Of a stretch of 64,000 nt of DNA, positions 45,050 through 53,072 are shown in pieces. The number at the start of each line of letters is the position of its first letter. The stretch's first letter is position 1. Made by a program: the position numbers and the translations under genes. The stretch is taken from assembly GCA_046297455.1 (NCBI GenBank), contig JBKBIT010000020.1:1-64000 (forward strand). The letters run 5' to 3'. A model generated the notes under the pieces. That model saw nothing but the letters and a program-made list of their open reading frames with translations. It was not told the DNA's origin and made no database searches. Source of the stretch: ZYF759 sp046297455 (GTDB lineage: Bacteria; Pseudomonadota; Alphaproteobacteria; Rhizobiales; Rhizobiaceae).

Positions 45050-46019
45050 GGCTATCCGGATTCACGAGCATGGCGGGCCCGAGAAGCTGGTCTTCGAAGA
45101 AGTCGATCCAGGCAGTCCGGGCGCAGGCGAGGCGCTGGTTCGTCACACGGCGATCGGCCTAAACTTCATCGACGTCTATTTCCGCACCGGTCTCTACCCG
45201 TCGCCCTCGGGTCTGCCGCTGACGCTTGGCAACGAAGCGGCCGGTGTGGTCGAGGCGCTGGGCGAGGGGGTTGACTGGCTGAAGGTGGGCGACCGCGTGG
45301 CCTATGCCGGACCGATGGGCGCCTATTCCACACAGCGCGTGGTGCCGGCCGACCGGCTTGTCATCGTGCCGGAGGGCATCGGCGACGAGGAGGCCGCGGC
45401 AATGATGCTGAAAGGCATGACGGCCGAATATCTTCTGCGCCGGACCTACCCTGTGAAGAAGGGCGATATCGTGCTGAACCATGCTGCTGCCGGCGGCGTG
45501 GGGTTGATCCTGGGCCAATGGGCCGCCCATCTCGGCGCGACGGTTATCGGCACGGCAGGTTCGCCCGAGAAGGTCGAACTGGCCAAGGCCCACGGCTACC
45601 ATCACGTGATCGACTATTCGAAGGACGATTTCGTCAAGGAAGTCGATCGCATCACCGAAGGCCGCAAATGCGACGTCGTCTACGATTCTGTCGGCAATGA
45701 CACGTTTCCGGGTTCGCTCGACTGCCTCAGGCCCCGTGGCATGTTCGCCAGCTTCGGCAATGCGTCGGGACCGGTGCCGCCATTCTCCCTGGGCCTCCTG
45801 TCGCAGAAGGGCTCGCTCTTTGCCACGCGGCCGACGCTCTTCACCTACATTGCCAAGCGTGAGGAACTCGAGGAATCGGCCAACGCATTGTTTGACTTGG
45901 TGAAGAAGGGCATTGTCGGCATCCGAGTGAACCAGCGTTATCCGCTGGAAGAGGCCGCACGCGCCCACGCCGACCTAGAAGGCCGCAAGACGACCGGGGC
46001 AACCGTCCTCATTCCCTGA
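45042..46019 (+). CDS. NADPH:quinone oxidoreductase (zinc-free MDR family)
   Basis: A 325-aa medium-chain dehydrogenase/reductase of the quinone oxidoreductase (QOR) branch. The GNEAAGVV segment and the coenzyme motif AAAGGVG (variant of AxxGxxG) are present, and the zinc cysteines of alcohol dehydrogenases are absent. It would reduce quinones with NADPH in the cytoplasm. Its ATG lies 8 bases inside the end of pcs with GGGAGG upstream, so it belongs to the same transcript. Confidence 0.92.
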   Translation: MARAIRIHEHGGPEKLVFEEVDPGSPGAGEALVRHTAIGLNFIDVYFRTGLYPSPSGLPLTLGNEAAGVVEALGEGVDWLKVGDRVAYAGPMGAYSTQRVVPADRLVIVPEGIGDEEAAAMMLKGMTAEYLLRRTYPVKKGDIVLNHAAAGGVGLILGQWAAHLGATVIGTAGSPEKVELAKAHGYHHVIDYSKDDFVKEVDRITEGRKCDVVYDSVGNDTFPGSLDCLRPRGMFASFGNASGPVPPFSLGLLSQKGSLFATRPTLFTYIAKREELEESANALFDLVKKGIVGIRVNQRYPLEEAARAHADLEGRKTTGATVLIP

Positions 46020-46116
46020 GTTGTTGGTGCAAGCCCACAAGGCTTGTTCGATCTCCTGACAGCAGGCTGGCAGGACCGGGCTGGTATCTGGCCTGGACAC
46101 TCAGGAGAACCCGAAC

Positions 46117-46764
46117 ATGCTGAAATTTTATCACGCCCCCTGGACCCGCGGCACCGCCGTCTTCTGGCTCTTGGAGGAGTTGGGCGTCGACTACGAAATG
46201 GTCGAGATCGACATCCGCGCAGAGGGCGGCGTTCCGGAAAGCTATCGCGCGATCCAGCCCAGCAAGAAGGTGCCCGCGATCGAACTGGACGGCATGGTCG
46301 TCACGGAACGGGCGGCAATTACCATCTTCCTGGCCGAGCGCTTTCCCGAGGCCGGGCTTTCGCCGGCAATCGGCGATGTGGACCGCGCAGCCTATCTCAC
46401 CATGCTCGCCTATTGCGATGCCGTCATCGACCCCTGCGTGGCCGCGCGCTTCCATGGGCTCGACTATGCGAGCAACGACTATTCCTTCGGCCTGTTCGAC
46501 GACATGGTCGCCTATCTCGAACGCGTGCTGACCGAGCGCCCGTTCGCGGCGGGTCAACGCTTCACTGCCGCCGATACCCAACTGGCGAGCACCATCGCCT
46601 TTACCATGAACCAGTTGAAGGTGCTGCCGGAACGTTCGGTTTTCGTGGACTATCTGGCGCGCATCGCCGAGCGGCCGGCCTACCAGCGCGTTCAGCAGAA
46701 GGATAGCGAGATGGCGATGGCCACACCGTTCTTTCAGAAGCAGTTCGCGCGTGGGGAAGCCTGA
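46117..46764 (+). CDS. Glutathione S-transferase family protein
   Basis: A 215-aa GST with an N-terminal thioredoxin-like domain (KFYHAPWTRG start, KVPAIELDG cis-Pro loop, TERAAITIFLAE glutathione motif) and a helical C-terminal domain. Whether it detoxifies or isomerises is unknown. AGGAG lies before the ATG. It is convergent with rimO and may be transcribed with the quinone oxidoreductase gene 97 bases upstream. Confidence 0.9.
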   Translation: MLKFYHAPWTRGTAVFWLLEELGVDYEMVEIDIRAEGGVPESYRAIQPSKKVPAIELDGMVVTERAAITIFLAERFPEAGLSPAIGDVDRAAYLTMLAYCDAVIDPCVAARFHGLDYASNDYSFGLFDDMVAYLERVLTERPFAAGQRFTAADTQLASTIAFTMNQLKVLPERSVFVDYLARIAERPAYQRVQQKDSEMAMATPFFQKQFARGEA

Positions 46765-46770
46765 GCCTGA

Positions 46771-48084
46771 CTACACCGCCATGCCGTGAAGATCATAGGC
46801 TTCGGCACCGTTGATCTTGACCGTCACGACATCGCCGACGCGCAAGGGACGCCGCGAGGTCACGCGTACCACGCCGTCGATCTCGGGTGCATCGTATCTG
46901 GTACGGCCAGTGGCCTCGTTTCCATTGGCCTGGTCGATGATGACGGGAAGCCGCTTGCCCACCTTCTTCTTCATCTCGCGCGCCGAGATCGCCTGCTGGC
47001 GCTCCATGAAGCGGCGCCAGCGGGCCTCCTTGATCTCCTCTGGAACCGCCGGAAGGCCCAGTTCCTCGGAGCGTGCGCCCTTGACCGGCTCGTACTTGAA
47101 GCAGCCGGCACGCTCGATCCGGGCCTCGTCGAGCCAGTCGAGCAGGATCTGGAAGTCCTCTTCCGTCTCGCCCGGATAGCCGACGATGAAGGTCGATCGC
47201 AGGGCAAGATCCGGGCAGATTTCTCGCCAGCGCGCGATGCGGTCGAGCGTCTTTTCGGCATGTGCCGGCCGGCGCATGGTCTTCAACACGTTCGGCGAGG
47301 CGTGCTGGAACGGGATGTCGAGATAGGGCAGTACCTTGCCCTCGGCCATCAGCGGGATGACCTCGTCCACATGGGGGTAGGGATAGACGTAGTGCAGCCG
47401 TACCCAGGCGCCGAGTTCGCCGAGTTCGCGCGTCAGGTCGAGGAATTTGGCGCGCACCTCGCGTTCCTGCCAGGTGCTCGGCGCATATTTGATATCGACG
47501 CCATAGGCGCTGGTATCCTGGGATATGACCAGCAGTTCCTTCACCCCGGCCTTGACCAGCTTCTCCGCCTCGCGCAGCACGTCTGCGGCCGGCCGCGAGA
47601 CGAGATCGCCACGCAGGGCCGGGATGATGCAGAAGGAGCAGCGGTTATTGCAGCCTTCCGAGATCTTGAGATAGGCGTAGTGGCGCGGCGTCAGCTTCAC
47701 GCCCTGCGGCGGAATAAGATCGACAAAGGGCTCGTGCGCCGGTGGCACGGCCTCGTGCACCGCCTCCATCACGCTCTCATAAGCCTGAGGCCCGGTGATT
47801 GCCAGCACGCCCGGATGGCGCTCGCGGATCACCTCGGGCTCGGCGCCGAGACATCCTGTGACGATGACCTTGCCGTTCTCGGCCAGGGCCGAGCCGATCG
47901 CGTCCAGCGATTCGTCGCGCGCCGAATCGAGAAAGCCGCAGGTATTGACGACCACCAGGTCGGCGCCATCATGCTTGCGCGCAATCTCGTAACCCTCGGC
48001 GCGCAGACGCGTGACGATGCGCTCCGAATCGACGAGAGCCTTGGGGCAGCCGAGGCTGACGAAGCTGACGCGGGGTGCCGACAT
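46771..48084 (-). CDS. rimO: Ribosomal protein S12 methylthiotransferase RimO
   Basis: A 437-aa radical-SAM methylthiotransferase that adds a methylthio group to an Asp of ribosomal protein S12. The N-terminal domain has three cluster cysteines (Cys13, 49 and 78) and the radical-SAM motif CNNRCSFC gives Cys145, 149 and 152; a C-terminal TRAM domain follows. MSAPRVSFVSLGCPKAL fits RimO rather than MiaB. The frame 28 codons longer lacks similarity. It is convergent with the GST gene and divergent from dksA. Confidence 0.94.
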   Translation of the reverse strand: MSAPRVSFVSLGCPKALVDSERIVTRLRAEGYEIARKHDGADLVVVNTCGFLDSARDESLDAIGSALAENGKVIVTGCLGAEPEVIRERHPGVLAITGPQAYESVMEAVHEAVPPAHEPFVDLIPPQGVKLTPRHYAYLKISEGCNNRCSFCIIPALRGDLVSRPAADVLREAEKLVKAGVKELLVISQDTSAYGVDIKYAPSTWQEREVRAKFLDLTRELGELGAWVRLHYVYPYPHVDEVIPLMAEGKVLPYLDIPFQHASPNVLKTMRRPAHAEKTLDRIARWREICPDLALRSTFIVGYPGETEEDFQILLDWLDEARIERAGCFKYEPVKGARSEELGLPAVPEEIKEARWRRFMERQQAISAREMKKKVGKRLPVIIDQANGNEATGRTRYDAPEIDGVVRVTSRRPLRVGDVVTVKINGAEAYDLHGMAV

Positions 48085-48314
48085 GTGTGATCTATTCCCG
48101 TCCTGAAAGCGGTTTTCGGCGCGCCCATAACACGATTGGCCCAAACGGGTAAGCCCGCCGGCCCGCAAGTGCCGTCCATGGTTCGCGGGCGCTCATTGCT
48201 GCTTGTCTCGCGGTGCGGGAAAGGCAGCAGACATCCGTTAATTCCCTGCGATCATTTGATTTTTCTTTGGCCATTGGCCGGGTGACAAAAGCGTGAGGTC
48301 GCCATGCTTTGTGC

Positions 48315-48343
48315 TTGTGCGGTCACCAAGCCCCGAATATATA
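48315..48343 (+). promoter_or_regulatory. Candidate sigma-70-type promoter of dksA
   Basis: TTGTGC at 48315-48320 and TATATA at 48338-48343 are separated by 17 bases, a good vegetative spacing. The expected start near 48350 gives a short leader to the dksA ATG at 48378. A GGTGAC/GTCACC inverted repeat (48281-48286 with 48322-48327) overlaps the -35 side and could be an operator. Confidence 0.42.
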
Positions 48344-48377
48344 GGCGCCGGGCGCCGAGCTATGTGGGGTGAGTCTT

Positions 48378-48794
48378 ATGACCGATTTCATCGATGCCGA
48401 ATATGTCCCTTCCGAGGACGAGCCCTTCATGAATGAGCGCCAGAAGGCCTATTTCCGGGCCAAGCTGGTCTCATGGAAGAGCGACATCCTGCGTGAAGCA
48501 CGCGAAACGCTCGAAATCCTGCAGCAGGAAAACGCGAACCACCCGGATCTGGCCGACCGTGCCTCCTCCGAGACGGACCGTGCCATCGAGTTGCGGGCGC
48601 GTGATCGCCAGCGCAAGCTGATTGCCAAGATCGACGCCGCGCTGCTTCGCATCGACGAAGGCACCTATGGCTATTGCGAGGAGACTGGCGAGCCGATCGC
48701 GCTCAAGCGTCTCGATGCCCGGCCGATCGCAACCTTGTCGATCGAGGCGCAGGAACGCCATGAACGTCGCGAGAAAGTCTATCGCGACGATTGA
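48378..48794 (+). CDS. dksA: DksA-family RNA polymerase-binding factor with incomplete zinc finger
   Basis: A 138-aa protein of the DksA/TraR family that binds the secondary channel of RNA polymerase with ppGpp. The coiled-coil (about 25-95) and the finger region YGYCEETGEPI are seen, but only one of the four zinc cysteines remains, as in some alphaproteobacterial DksA proteins. The DxxDxA tip residues of the coiled-coil read DLADRASSETDRA. ATG 48378 is preferred over GTG 48369. A strong terminator follows, so it is a single transcript. Confidence 0.9.
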   Translation: MTDFIDAEYVPSEDEPFMNERQKAYFRAKLVSWKSDILREARETLEILQQENANHPDLADRASSETDRAIELRARDRQRKLIAKIDAALLRIDEGTYGYCEETGEPIALKRLDARPIATLSIEAQERHERREKVYRDD

Positions 48795-48804
48795 GGCGGA
48801 AGGG

Positions 48805-48829
48805 GCGGCCTGCGGGCCGCTTTTTTTTT
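48805..48829 (+). terminator. Rho-independent terminator of dksA
   Basis: Stem GCGGCC (48805-48810) with GGCCGC (48815-48820), TGCG loop, and nine T residues (48821-48829), 11 bases after the dksA stop codon. Confidence 0.92.
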
Positions 48830-48903
48830 CGGATTGTTTCCGCGGTCAGGGCGGTTGGGAGACATCTGTCTCCGAACCTTCGAAACTCCTGGAAAGGCTC
48901 CGG

Positions 48904-49821
48904 CTAGCGCTTTTCGCCGGAGAGCTCGCCCAGTAGACGGTCCATGTCTTCGTCGAGATTCAGGTCGGCTCGCGAACCGGAAGCCTGCGCTGCAGCCGGT
49001 TCGCGCCTGTCGGTTTCCAGGCTCAGTTCCAGTTCCTGCAACAGGGCATCGTCGATGTCCGGCACCGAGGCTGGGGCCGGCTCCGGCTTCGTCGGCGCGA
49101 CTGCTGGTGCCGAAACGGCGCTCGCCGCCGCGGCTGGTGCGGCCGACCGAGGCTCTGGCACCGAAGGACGCGCGGGCGGCTGCTGAGCAGGGGTGGCAGC
49201 CTGCCAGGAGGGTTCCTGACGTCCAACAGCCGGATCCGGCGCGCGCTGGGGCGGTGCAACCGTTGCGGCAATGGGTGAGGGGGCAGCAGGCCGGGGTGCG
49301 GGCGGCACGGGTGCCGGCGGGGCCATTGCAGGCTCCTCGCGCGGCGCGGTCACGGGCGCCGTTCGTTCTGGCGGCGTGGGAACCGCGGGCCTGACCGGCT
49401 GCGCGGGCGCGGACGGGCGGCTGGCGACAGGTGGCGGCGTGACGACGGGTTCAGCGACAGCAGGCGGTGCAGGAACCTGCCGTTCCGGTGCCGCGTGGGG
49501 CGAATCGAGCCGAGGCTCCTCTGTTTCGATCTTGATCGAGCTCTCGACCACGACGTCGTTGGAGCCTCCGATCAGAATCAGGTGCTCCACATTGTCGCGG
49601 CGCACCAGCACCAGCCGGCGCTGGCTGTCGACCGCCGTCGCATCGAGCACGGCAAGTCTGGCCTTGCGGGCCCGGCCCCCGGCAATGAAGGTTCCAAATG
49701 TGAGGCTGCGAAACACCTTGATCGCGACAAACAGCACGACCAGTGCCAGAAGCGCGAGGGCGGTCCACATCAGCGCTGGCGCGAAGGCCGGTCCGGCCAC
49801 GGTTTCAAACCACTCCAGCAT
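48904..49821 (-). CDS. FliO-domain protein, isolated from flagellar genes
   Basis: A 305-aa protein with one transmembrane segment (about residues 15-36) followed by a FliO-like domain (FGTFIAGGRARKARLAVLDATAVDSQRRLVLVRRDN) and then about 150 residues of Pro/Ala-rich low complexity, ending with an acidic C-terminal piece (DMDRLLGEL). FliO helps assemble the flagellar export gate, but no flagellar gene lies in this window. AGGAG before ATG 49821 sets the start; the frame extends farther. It is divergent from the nuo operon. It may instead be a stand-alone membrane scaffold. Confidence 0.78.
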   Translation of the reverse strand: MLEWFETVAGPAFAPALMWTALALLALVVLFVAIKVFRSLTFGTFIAGGRARKARLAVLDATAVDSQRRLVLVRRDNVEHLILIGGSNDVVVESSIKIETEEPRLDSPHAAPERQVPAPPAVAEPVVTPPPVASRPSAPAQPVRPAVPTPPERTAPVTAPREEPAMAPPAPVPPAPRPAAPSPIAATVAPPQRAPDPAVGRQEPSWQAATPAQQPPARPSVPEPRSAAPAAAASAVSAPAVAPTKPEPAPASVPDIDDALLQELELSLETDRREPAAAQASGSRADLNLDEDMDRLLGELSGEKR

Positions 49822-49949
49822 GTCCCCAACTCCTGTCACAATGCCGAATTCCACTACAGACTCTTTTCTAGAGGAAAGGTTCCCGATTGGAAACATAGTG
49901 TATACCAGCCGGGCCGATAGCGCCGGAAAGCCGGGGCTTCAGCCAAGGT

Positions 49950-49978
49950 TTGACTTGCGTCCCGACTTGGGCTGCGCT
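49950..49978 (+). promoter_or_regulatory. Weak candidate nuo promoter
   Basis: TTGACT at 49950-49955 matches five of six -35 positions. At 17-base spacing the -10 site is TGCGCT (49973-49978), which is poor, so this is only a candidate. It lies about 120 bases before nuoA, with no other -35-like site as good in the gap. Confidence 0.25.
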
Positions 49979-50097
49979 AACCCTCGCCGCGTTGCAACAT
50001 GACCTTGCCGCGATGCCGTCGCGACCGAACCTGTACCGGTTTTGCCAGACGGCGCGGCAACCTCATTCAAGGCCGCGTCGCGGCCGTCGGAACAGCT

Positions 50098-50466
50098 ATG
50101 GCGAGTGAACTTCTTCAGGACTATCTGCCGATCGTGATCTTCGTGATGGTGGCGGCCGGCATCGGCATTGCCCTTGTCGCGGCGCCCTTCCTGGTGGCCT
50201 ACCGAAATCCGGATCCCGAGAAGCTGTCGGCCTATGAATGCGGCTTCAACGCTTTCGACGATGCGCGCATGAAGTTCGATATCCGCTTCTACCTTGTCGC
50301 CATCCTGTTCATCATCTTCGATCTCGAAGTCGCCTTCCTGTTTCCCTGGGCGGTGTCGTTCTCGGAGATTGGCTGGCTGGGTTTCTCGTCGATGATGGTG
50401 TTTCTGGGCGTGCTGACCATCGGCTTTATCTATGAGTGGAAGAAGGGAGCGCTGGAATGGGATTGA
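50098..50466 (+). CDS. nuoA: NADH-quinone oxidoreductase subunit A
   Basis: A 122-aa membrane subunit of complex I with three transmembrane helices. Conserved segments YECGF and FDIRFYLVAILFIIFDLEVAFLFPW identify NuoA. It begins the operon; the upstream gene (FliO-like) is divergent. The start MASELL at 50098 is chosen over a longer frame; its ribosome site is weak. nuoB begins 10 bases before its end. Confidence 0.96.
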   Translation: MASELLQDYLPIVIFVMVAAGIGIALVAAPFLVAYRNPDPEKLSAYECGFNAFDDARMKFDIRFYLVAILFIIFDLEVAFLFPWAVSFSEIGWLGFSSMMVFLGVLTIGFIYEWKKGALEWD

Positions 50467-51038
50467 GCGACCGCTCCGAGACGCTGGTTTCCCCGCAGCC
50501 CAAGGGCATTATCGACCCCAATACCGGTCGACCGGTGGGCGAGAACGATGCCTTTTTCGGCGACATCAATGCAGAGCTGTCCGACAAGGGCTTTCTGGTC
50601 ACCTCGTCCGAGGCGCTGATCACCTGGGCGCGCACCGGCTCGCTGATGTGGATGACGTTCGGCCTGGCCTGCTGTGCGGTCGAGATGATGCACACGTCCA
50701 TGCCGCGCTATGACAGCGAACGCTTCGGCTTTGCACCGCGCGCCTCACCGCGCCAGTCGGATGTGATGATCGTCGCCGGTACGCTGACCAACAAGATGGC
50801 GCCGGCGCTGCGCAAGGTCTATGACCAGATGCCGGAGCCGCGCTACGTCATCTCCATGGGTTCCTGCGCCAATGGCGGCGGCTACTATCACTATTCCTAT
50901 TCGGTGGTGCGCGGCTGCGATCGCATCGTTCCCGTCGACATCTATGTACCGGGCTGCCCGCCCACGGCCGAGGCGCTGCTCTACGGCATTCTTCTCCTGC
51001 AGAAGAAGATTCGCCGCACCGGCACGATCGAGCGCTAG
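50457..51038 (+). CDS. nuoB: NADH-quinone oxidoreductase subunit B
   Basis: A 193-aa subunit that holds the N2 iron-sulphur cluster closest to quinone. The cluster cysteines are in GLACCAVEMM (two), MGSCANGG and PGCPPT. It starts inside nuoA (ATG 50457 with a GAAGGGAGCG site before it), so the two are coupled. The N-terminus is a typical alphaproteobacterial extension. Confidence 0.96.
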   Translation: MGLSDRSETLVSPQPKGIIDPNTGRPVGENDAFFGDINAELSDKGFLVTSSEALITWARTGSLMWMTFGLACCAVEMMHTSMPRYDSERFGFAPRASPRQSDVMIVAGTLTNKMAPALRKVYDQMPEPRYVISMGSCANGGGYYHYSYSVVRGCDRIVPVDIYVPGCPPTAEALLYGILLLQKKIRRTGTIER

Positions 51039-51047
51039 GAGAAGGCC

Positions 51048-51653
51048 ATGAACGAAGAGGCGCTCAAGGACCTGGCTGCCTATGTCAAGGAGAAGCTGGA
51101 CGCCCAGATTCAGGACGCCCGCATCGCTTTCGGCGATCTGACGCTCTTCGTCGAGCCGGGCGACATCATCGATGTCTTGACGTTCCTGCGCGACGACGTC
51201 CAGTGCCGCTTCATCTCCTTCATCGATGTTTGCGGCGCCGACTACCCGATGCGCGAGAAGCGCTTCGAGGTCGTCTATCACCTGATGTCGCCTTATCAGA
51301 ACCAGCGCGTGCGCATTAAGCTGTCGACCGACGAGGATACGCCTGTTCCCTCGGTCACGTCGGTTTTCCCGGGCGCCGACTGGTTCGAGCGCGAGGCCTA
51401 CGATCTGTACGGCATCCTGTTCACCGGACACCCCGAACTTCGCCGCATCCTCACCGACTACGGTTTCGAGGGGCATCCGCTGCGCAAGGACTTTCCGCTC
51501 ACCGGCTATGTCGAGGTGCGCTACGACGACGAGCTGAAGCGCGTGGTCTACGAGCCGGTCGAGTTGAAGCAGGAATTCCGCGATTTCGACTTTCTCTCTC
51601 CTTGGGAAGGCACGGACTATGTCCTGCCGGGCGACGAGAAGGCGAAGCAGTGA
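51048..51653 (+). CDS. nuoC: NADH-quinone oxidoreductase subunit C
   Basis: A 201-aa peripheral-arm subunit, separate from nuoD as in mitochondria and unlike the fused E. coli form. The signature ERE(A)YDLYGI and the RILTDYGFEGHPLRKDFPL segment are conserved. A GGAGAAGG site lies before the ATG. A 59-codon membrane-peptide gene follows before nuoD. Confidence 0.95.
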   Translation: MNEEALKDLAAYVKEKLDAQIQDARIAFGDLTLFVEPGDIIDVLTFLRDDVQCRFISFIDVCGADYPMREKRFEVVYHLMSPYQNQRVRIKLSTDEDTPVPSVTSVFPGADWFEREAYDLYGILFTGHPELRRILTDYGFEGHPLRKDFPLTGYVEVRYDDELKRVVYEPVELKQEFRDFDFLSPWEGTDYVLPGDEKAKQ

Positions 51654-51671
51654 GCGGAGCCGTGACGAGCG

Positions 51672-51851
51672 ATGGTGCGATTTCTCTTCCTGGCCGCATT
51701 GGTGGCCATTGCGGCTGGGGCGATCGCCTGGGTGGCCGGGCGCGTCTCCGGGCGGCCGGTGGTCAACGATACCGTCGGGAAGATTCTCGTCGCGCTGGTT
51801 GTGGCTGGTCTGGCGCTGGTCTTGTTCGGCGGCGGCTGGCTGTGGAATTGA
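51672..51851 (+). CDS. Small membrane peptide between nuoC and nuoD
   Basis: A 59-aa open frame on the plus strand, beginning ATG 51672 (MVRFLFLAALVAIAAG) and ending TGA 51849-51851. It has two hydrophobic segments (about 3-22 and 34-54) separated by a short polar loop with RVSGRP, so it is a probable two-helix membrane peptide. It fills the gap exactly: 18 bases after the nuoC stop and 30 before nuoD. The ribosome site is weak (GGAG is 13 bases upstream). No family is recognised; an accessory subunit of complex I is an inference from position. Confidence 0.7.
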   Translation: MVRFLFLAALVAIAAGAIAWVAGRVSGRPVVNDTVGKILVALVVAGLALVLFGGGWLWN

Positions 51852-51881
51852 GCGGCGCGACACGCGCATTGGGCAGGGCAG

Positions 51882-53072
51882 ATGGCTGAACTCAACGTCC
51901 GCAACTTCAACATCAACTTCGGGCCGCAGCACCCTGCGGCACACGGGGTCTTGCGTCTCGTTCTGGAACTGGACGGCGAGGTCGTGGAGCGCGTCGATCC
52001 GCATATCGGGCTTCTGCATCGCGGCACCGAGAAGCTGATCGAGCAGAAGACCTACCTTCAGGCCGTGCCCTATTTCGACCGGCTCGATTATGTCGCGCCG
52101 ATGAACCAGGAGCATGCGTTTGCGCTGGCCGTGGAGCGGTTGCTCGGCATCGAGGTGCCGATCAGGGGGCAGTTGATCCGGGTGCTCTATTCCGAGATCG
52201 GCCGCATCCTGAACCATCTGCTCAACATCACCACGCAGGCGCTGGACGTCGGCGCGCTCACCCCGCCGCTGTGGGGTTTCGAGGAGCGCGAGAAACTGAT
52301 GGTGTTTTACGAGCGGGCCTGCGGCGCGCGCATGCATGCGGCCTATTTCCGGCCGGGCGGCGTGCACCAGGATCTGCCCGAGAAGCTGATCGAGGATATC
52401 GGCAACTGGATCGAACCGTTCCACAAGACGCTGGACGATCTCGACAACCTGATGACGGGCAACCGCATCTTCAAGCAGCGCAACGTCGATATCGGCGTCG
52501 TCACGCTCGAAGAGGCCTGGGCCTGGGGTTTTTCGGGCGTGATGGTGCGTGGCTCGGGCGCGGCATGGGATTTGCGCAAGTCGCAGCCCTATGAGTGCTA
52601 CAACGAGATGGAATTCGACATTCCGATCGGCAAGAACGGCGACTGCTACGACCGCTACCTGATCCGCATGGAAGAAATGCGCCAGTCGGCGAAGATCATG
52701 CGGCAGTGCGTCGACCGGCTGCTGGGCAAGCAGAAGGACGGCCCGGTCTCGGCCACCGACGGAAAGGTCGTGCCGCCCAAGCGCGCCGCCATGAAGCGGT
52801 CGATGGAAGCGCTGATCCACCACTTCAAGCTCTACACCGAGGGCTATCGCGTGCCGGAAGGCGAGGTCTATGCCGCCGTCGAGGCGCCCAAGGGCGAGTT
52901 CGGCGTCTATCTGGTCTCCGACGGCACCAACAAGCCCTATCGCTGCAAGCTGCGCGCGCCGGGCTTTGCGCATCTGCAGGCGATGGACTTCATCTGCCGG
53001 GGCCACATGCTGGCCGACGTCGCCGCCATCCTTGGCTCGCTCGATATCGTGTTCGGAGAGGTCGACCGCTGA
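51882..53072 (+). CDS. nuoD: NADH-quinone oxidoreductase subunit D
   Basis: A 396-aa (49 kDa-type) subunit that forms the quinone site with NuoB. It begins with FNINFGPQHPAAHGVLRLVLELDGE, and the conserved HxGLLHRGTEK, the ERLCG-region analogues and the C-terminal DIVFGEVDR are in place. The stop overlaps by one base the ATG of the FkbM-type methyltransferase gene. Confidence 0.97.
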   Translation: MAELNVRNFNINFGPQHPAAHGVLRLVLELDGEVVERVDPHIGLLHRGTEKLIEQKTYLQAVPYFDRLDYVAPMNQEHAFALAVERLLGIEVPIRGQLIRVLYSEIGRILNHLLNITTQALDVGALTPPLWGFEEREKLMVFYERACGARMHAAYFRPGGVHQDLPEKLIEDIGNWIEPFHKTLDDLDNLMTGNRIFKQRNVDIGVVTLEEAWAWGFSGVMVRGSGAAWDLRKSQPYECYNEMEFDIPIGKNGDCYDRYLIRMEEMRQSAKIMRQCVDRLLGKQKDGPVSATDGKVVPPKRAAMKRSMEALIHHFKLYTEGYRVPEGEVYAAVEAPKGEFGVYLVSDGTNKPYRCKLRAPGFAHLQAMDFICRGHMLADVAAILGSLDIVFGEVDR

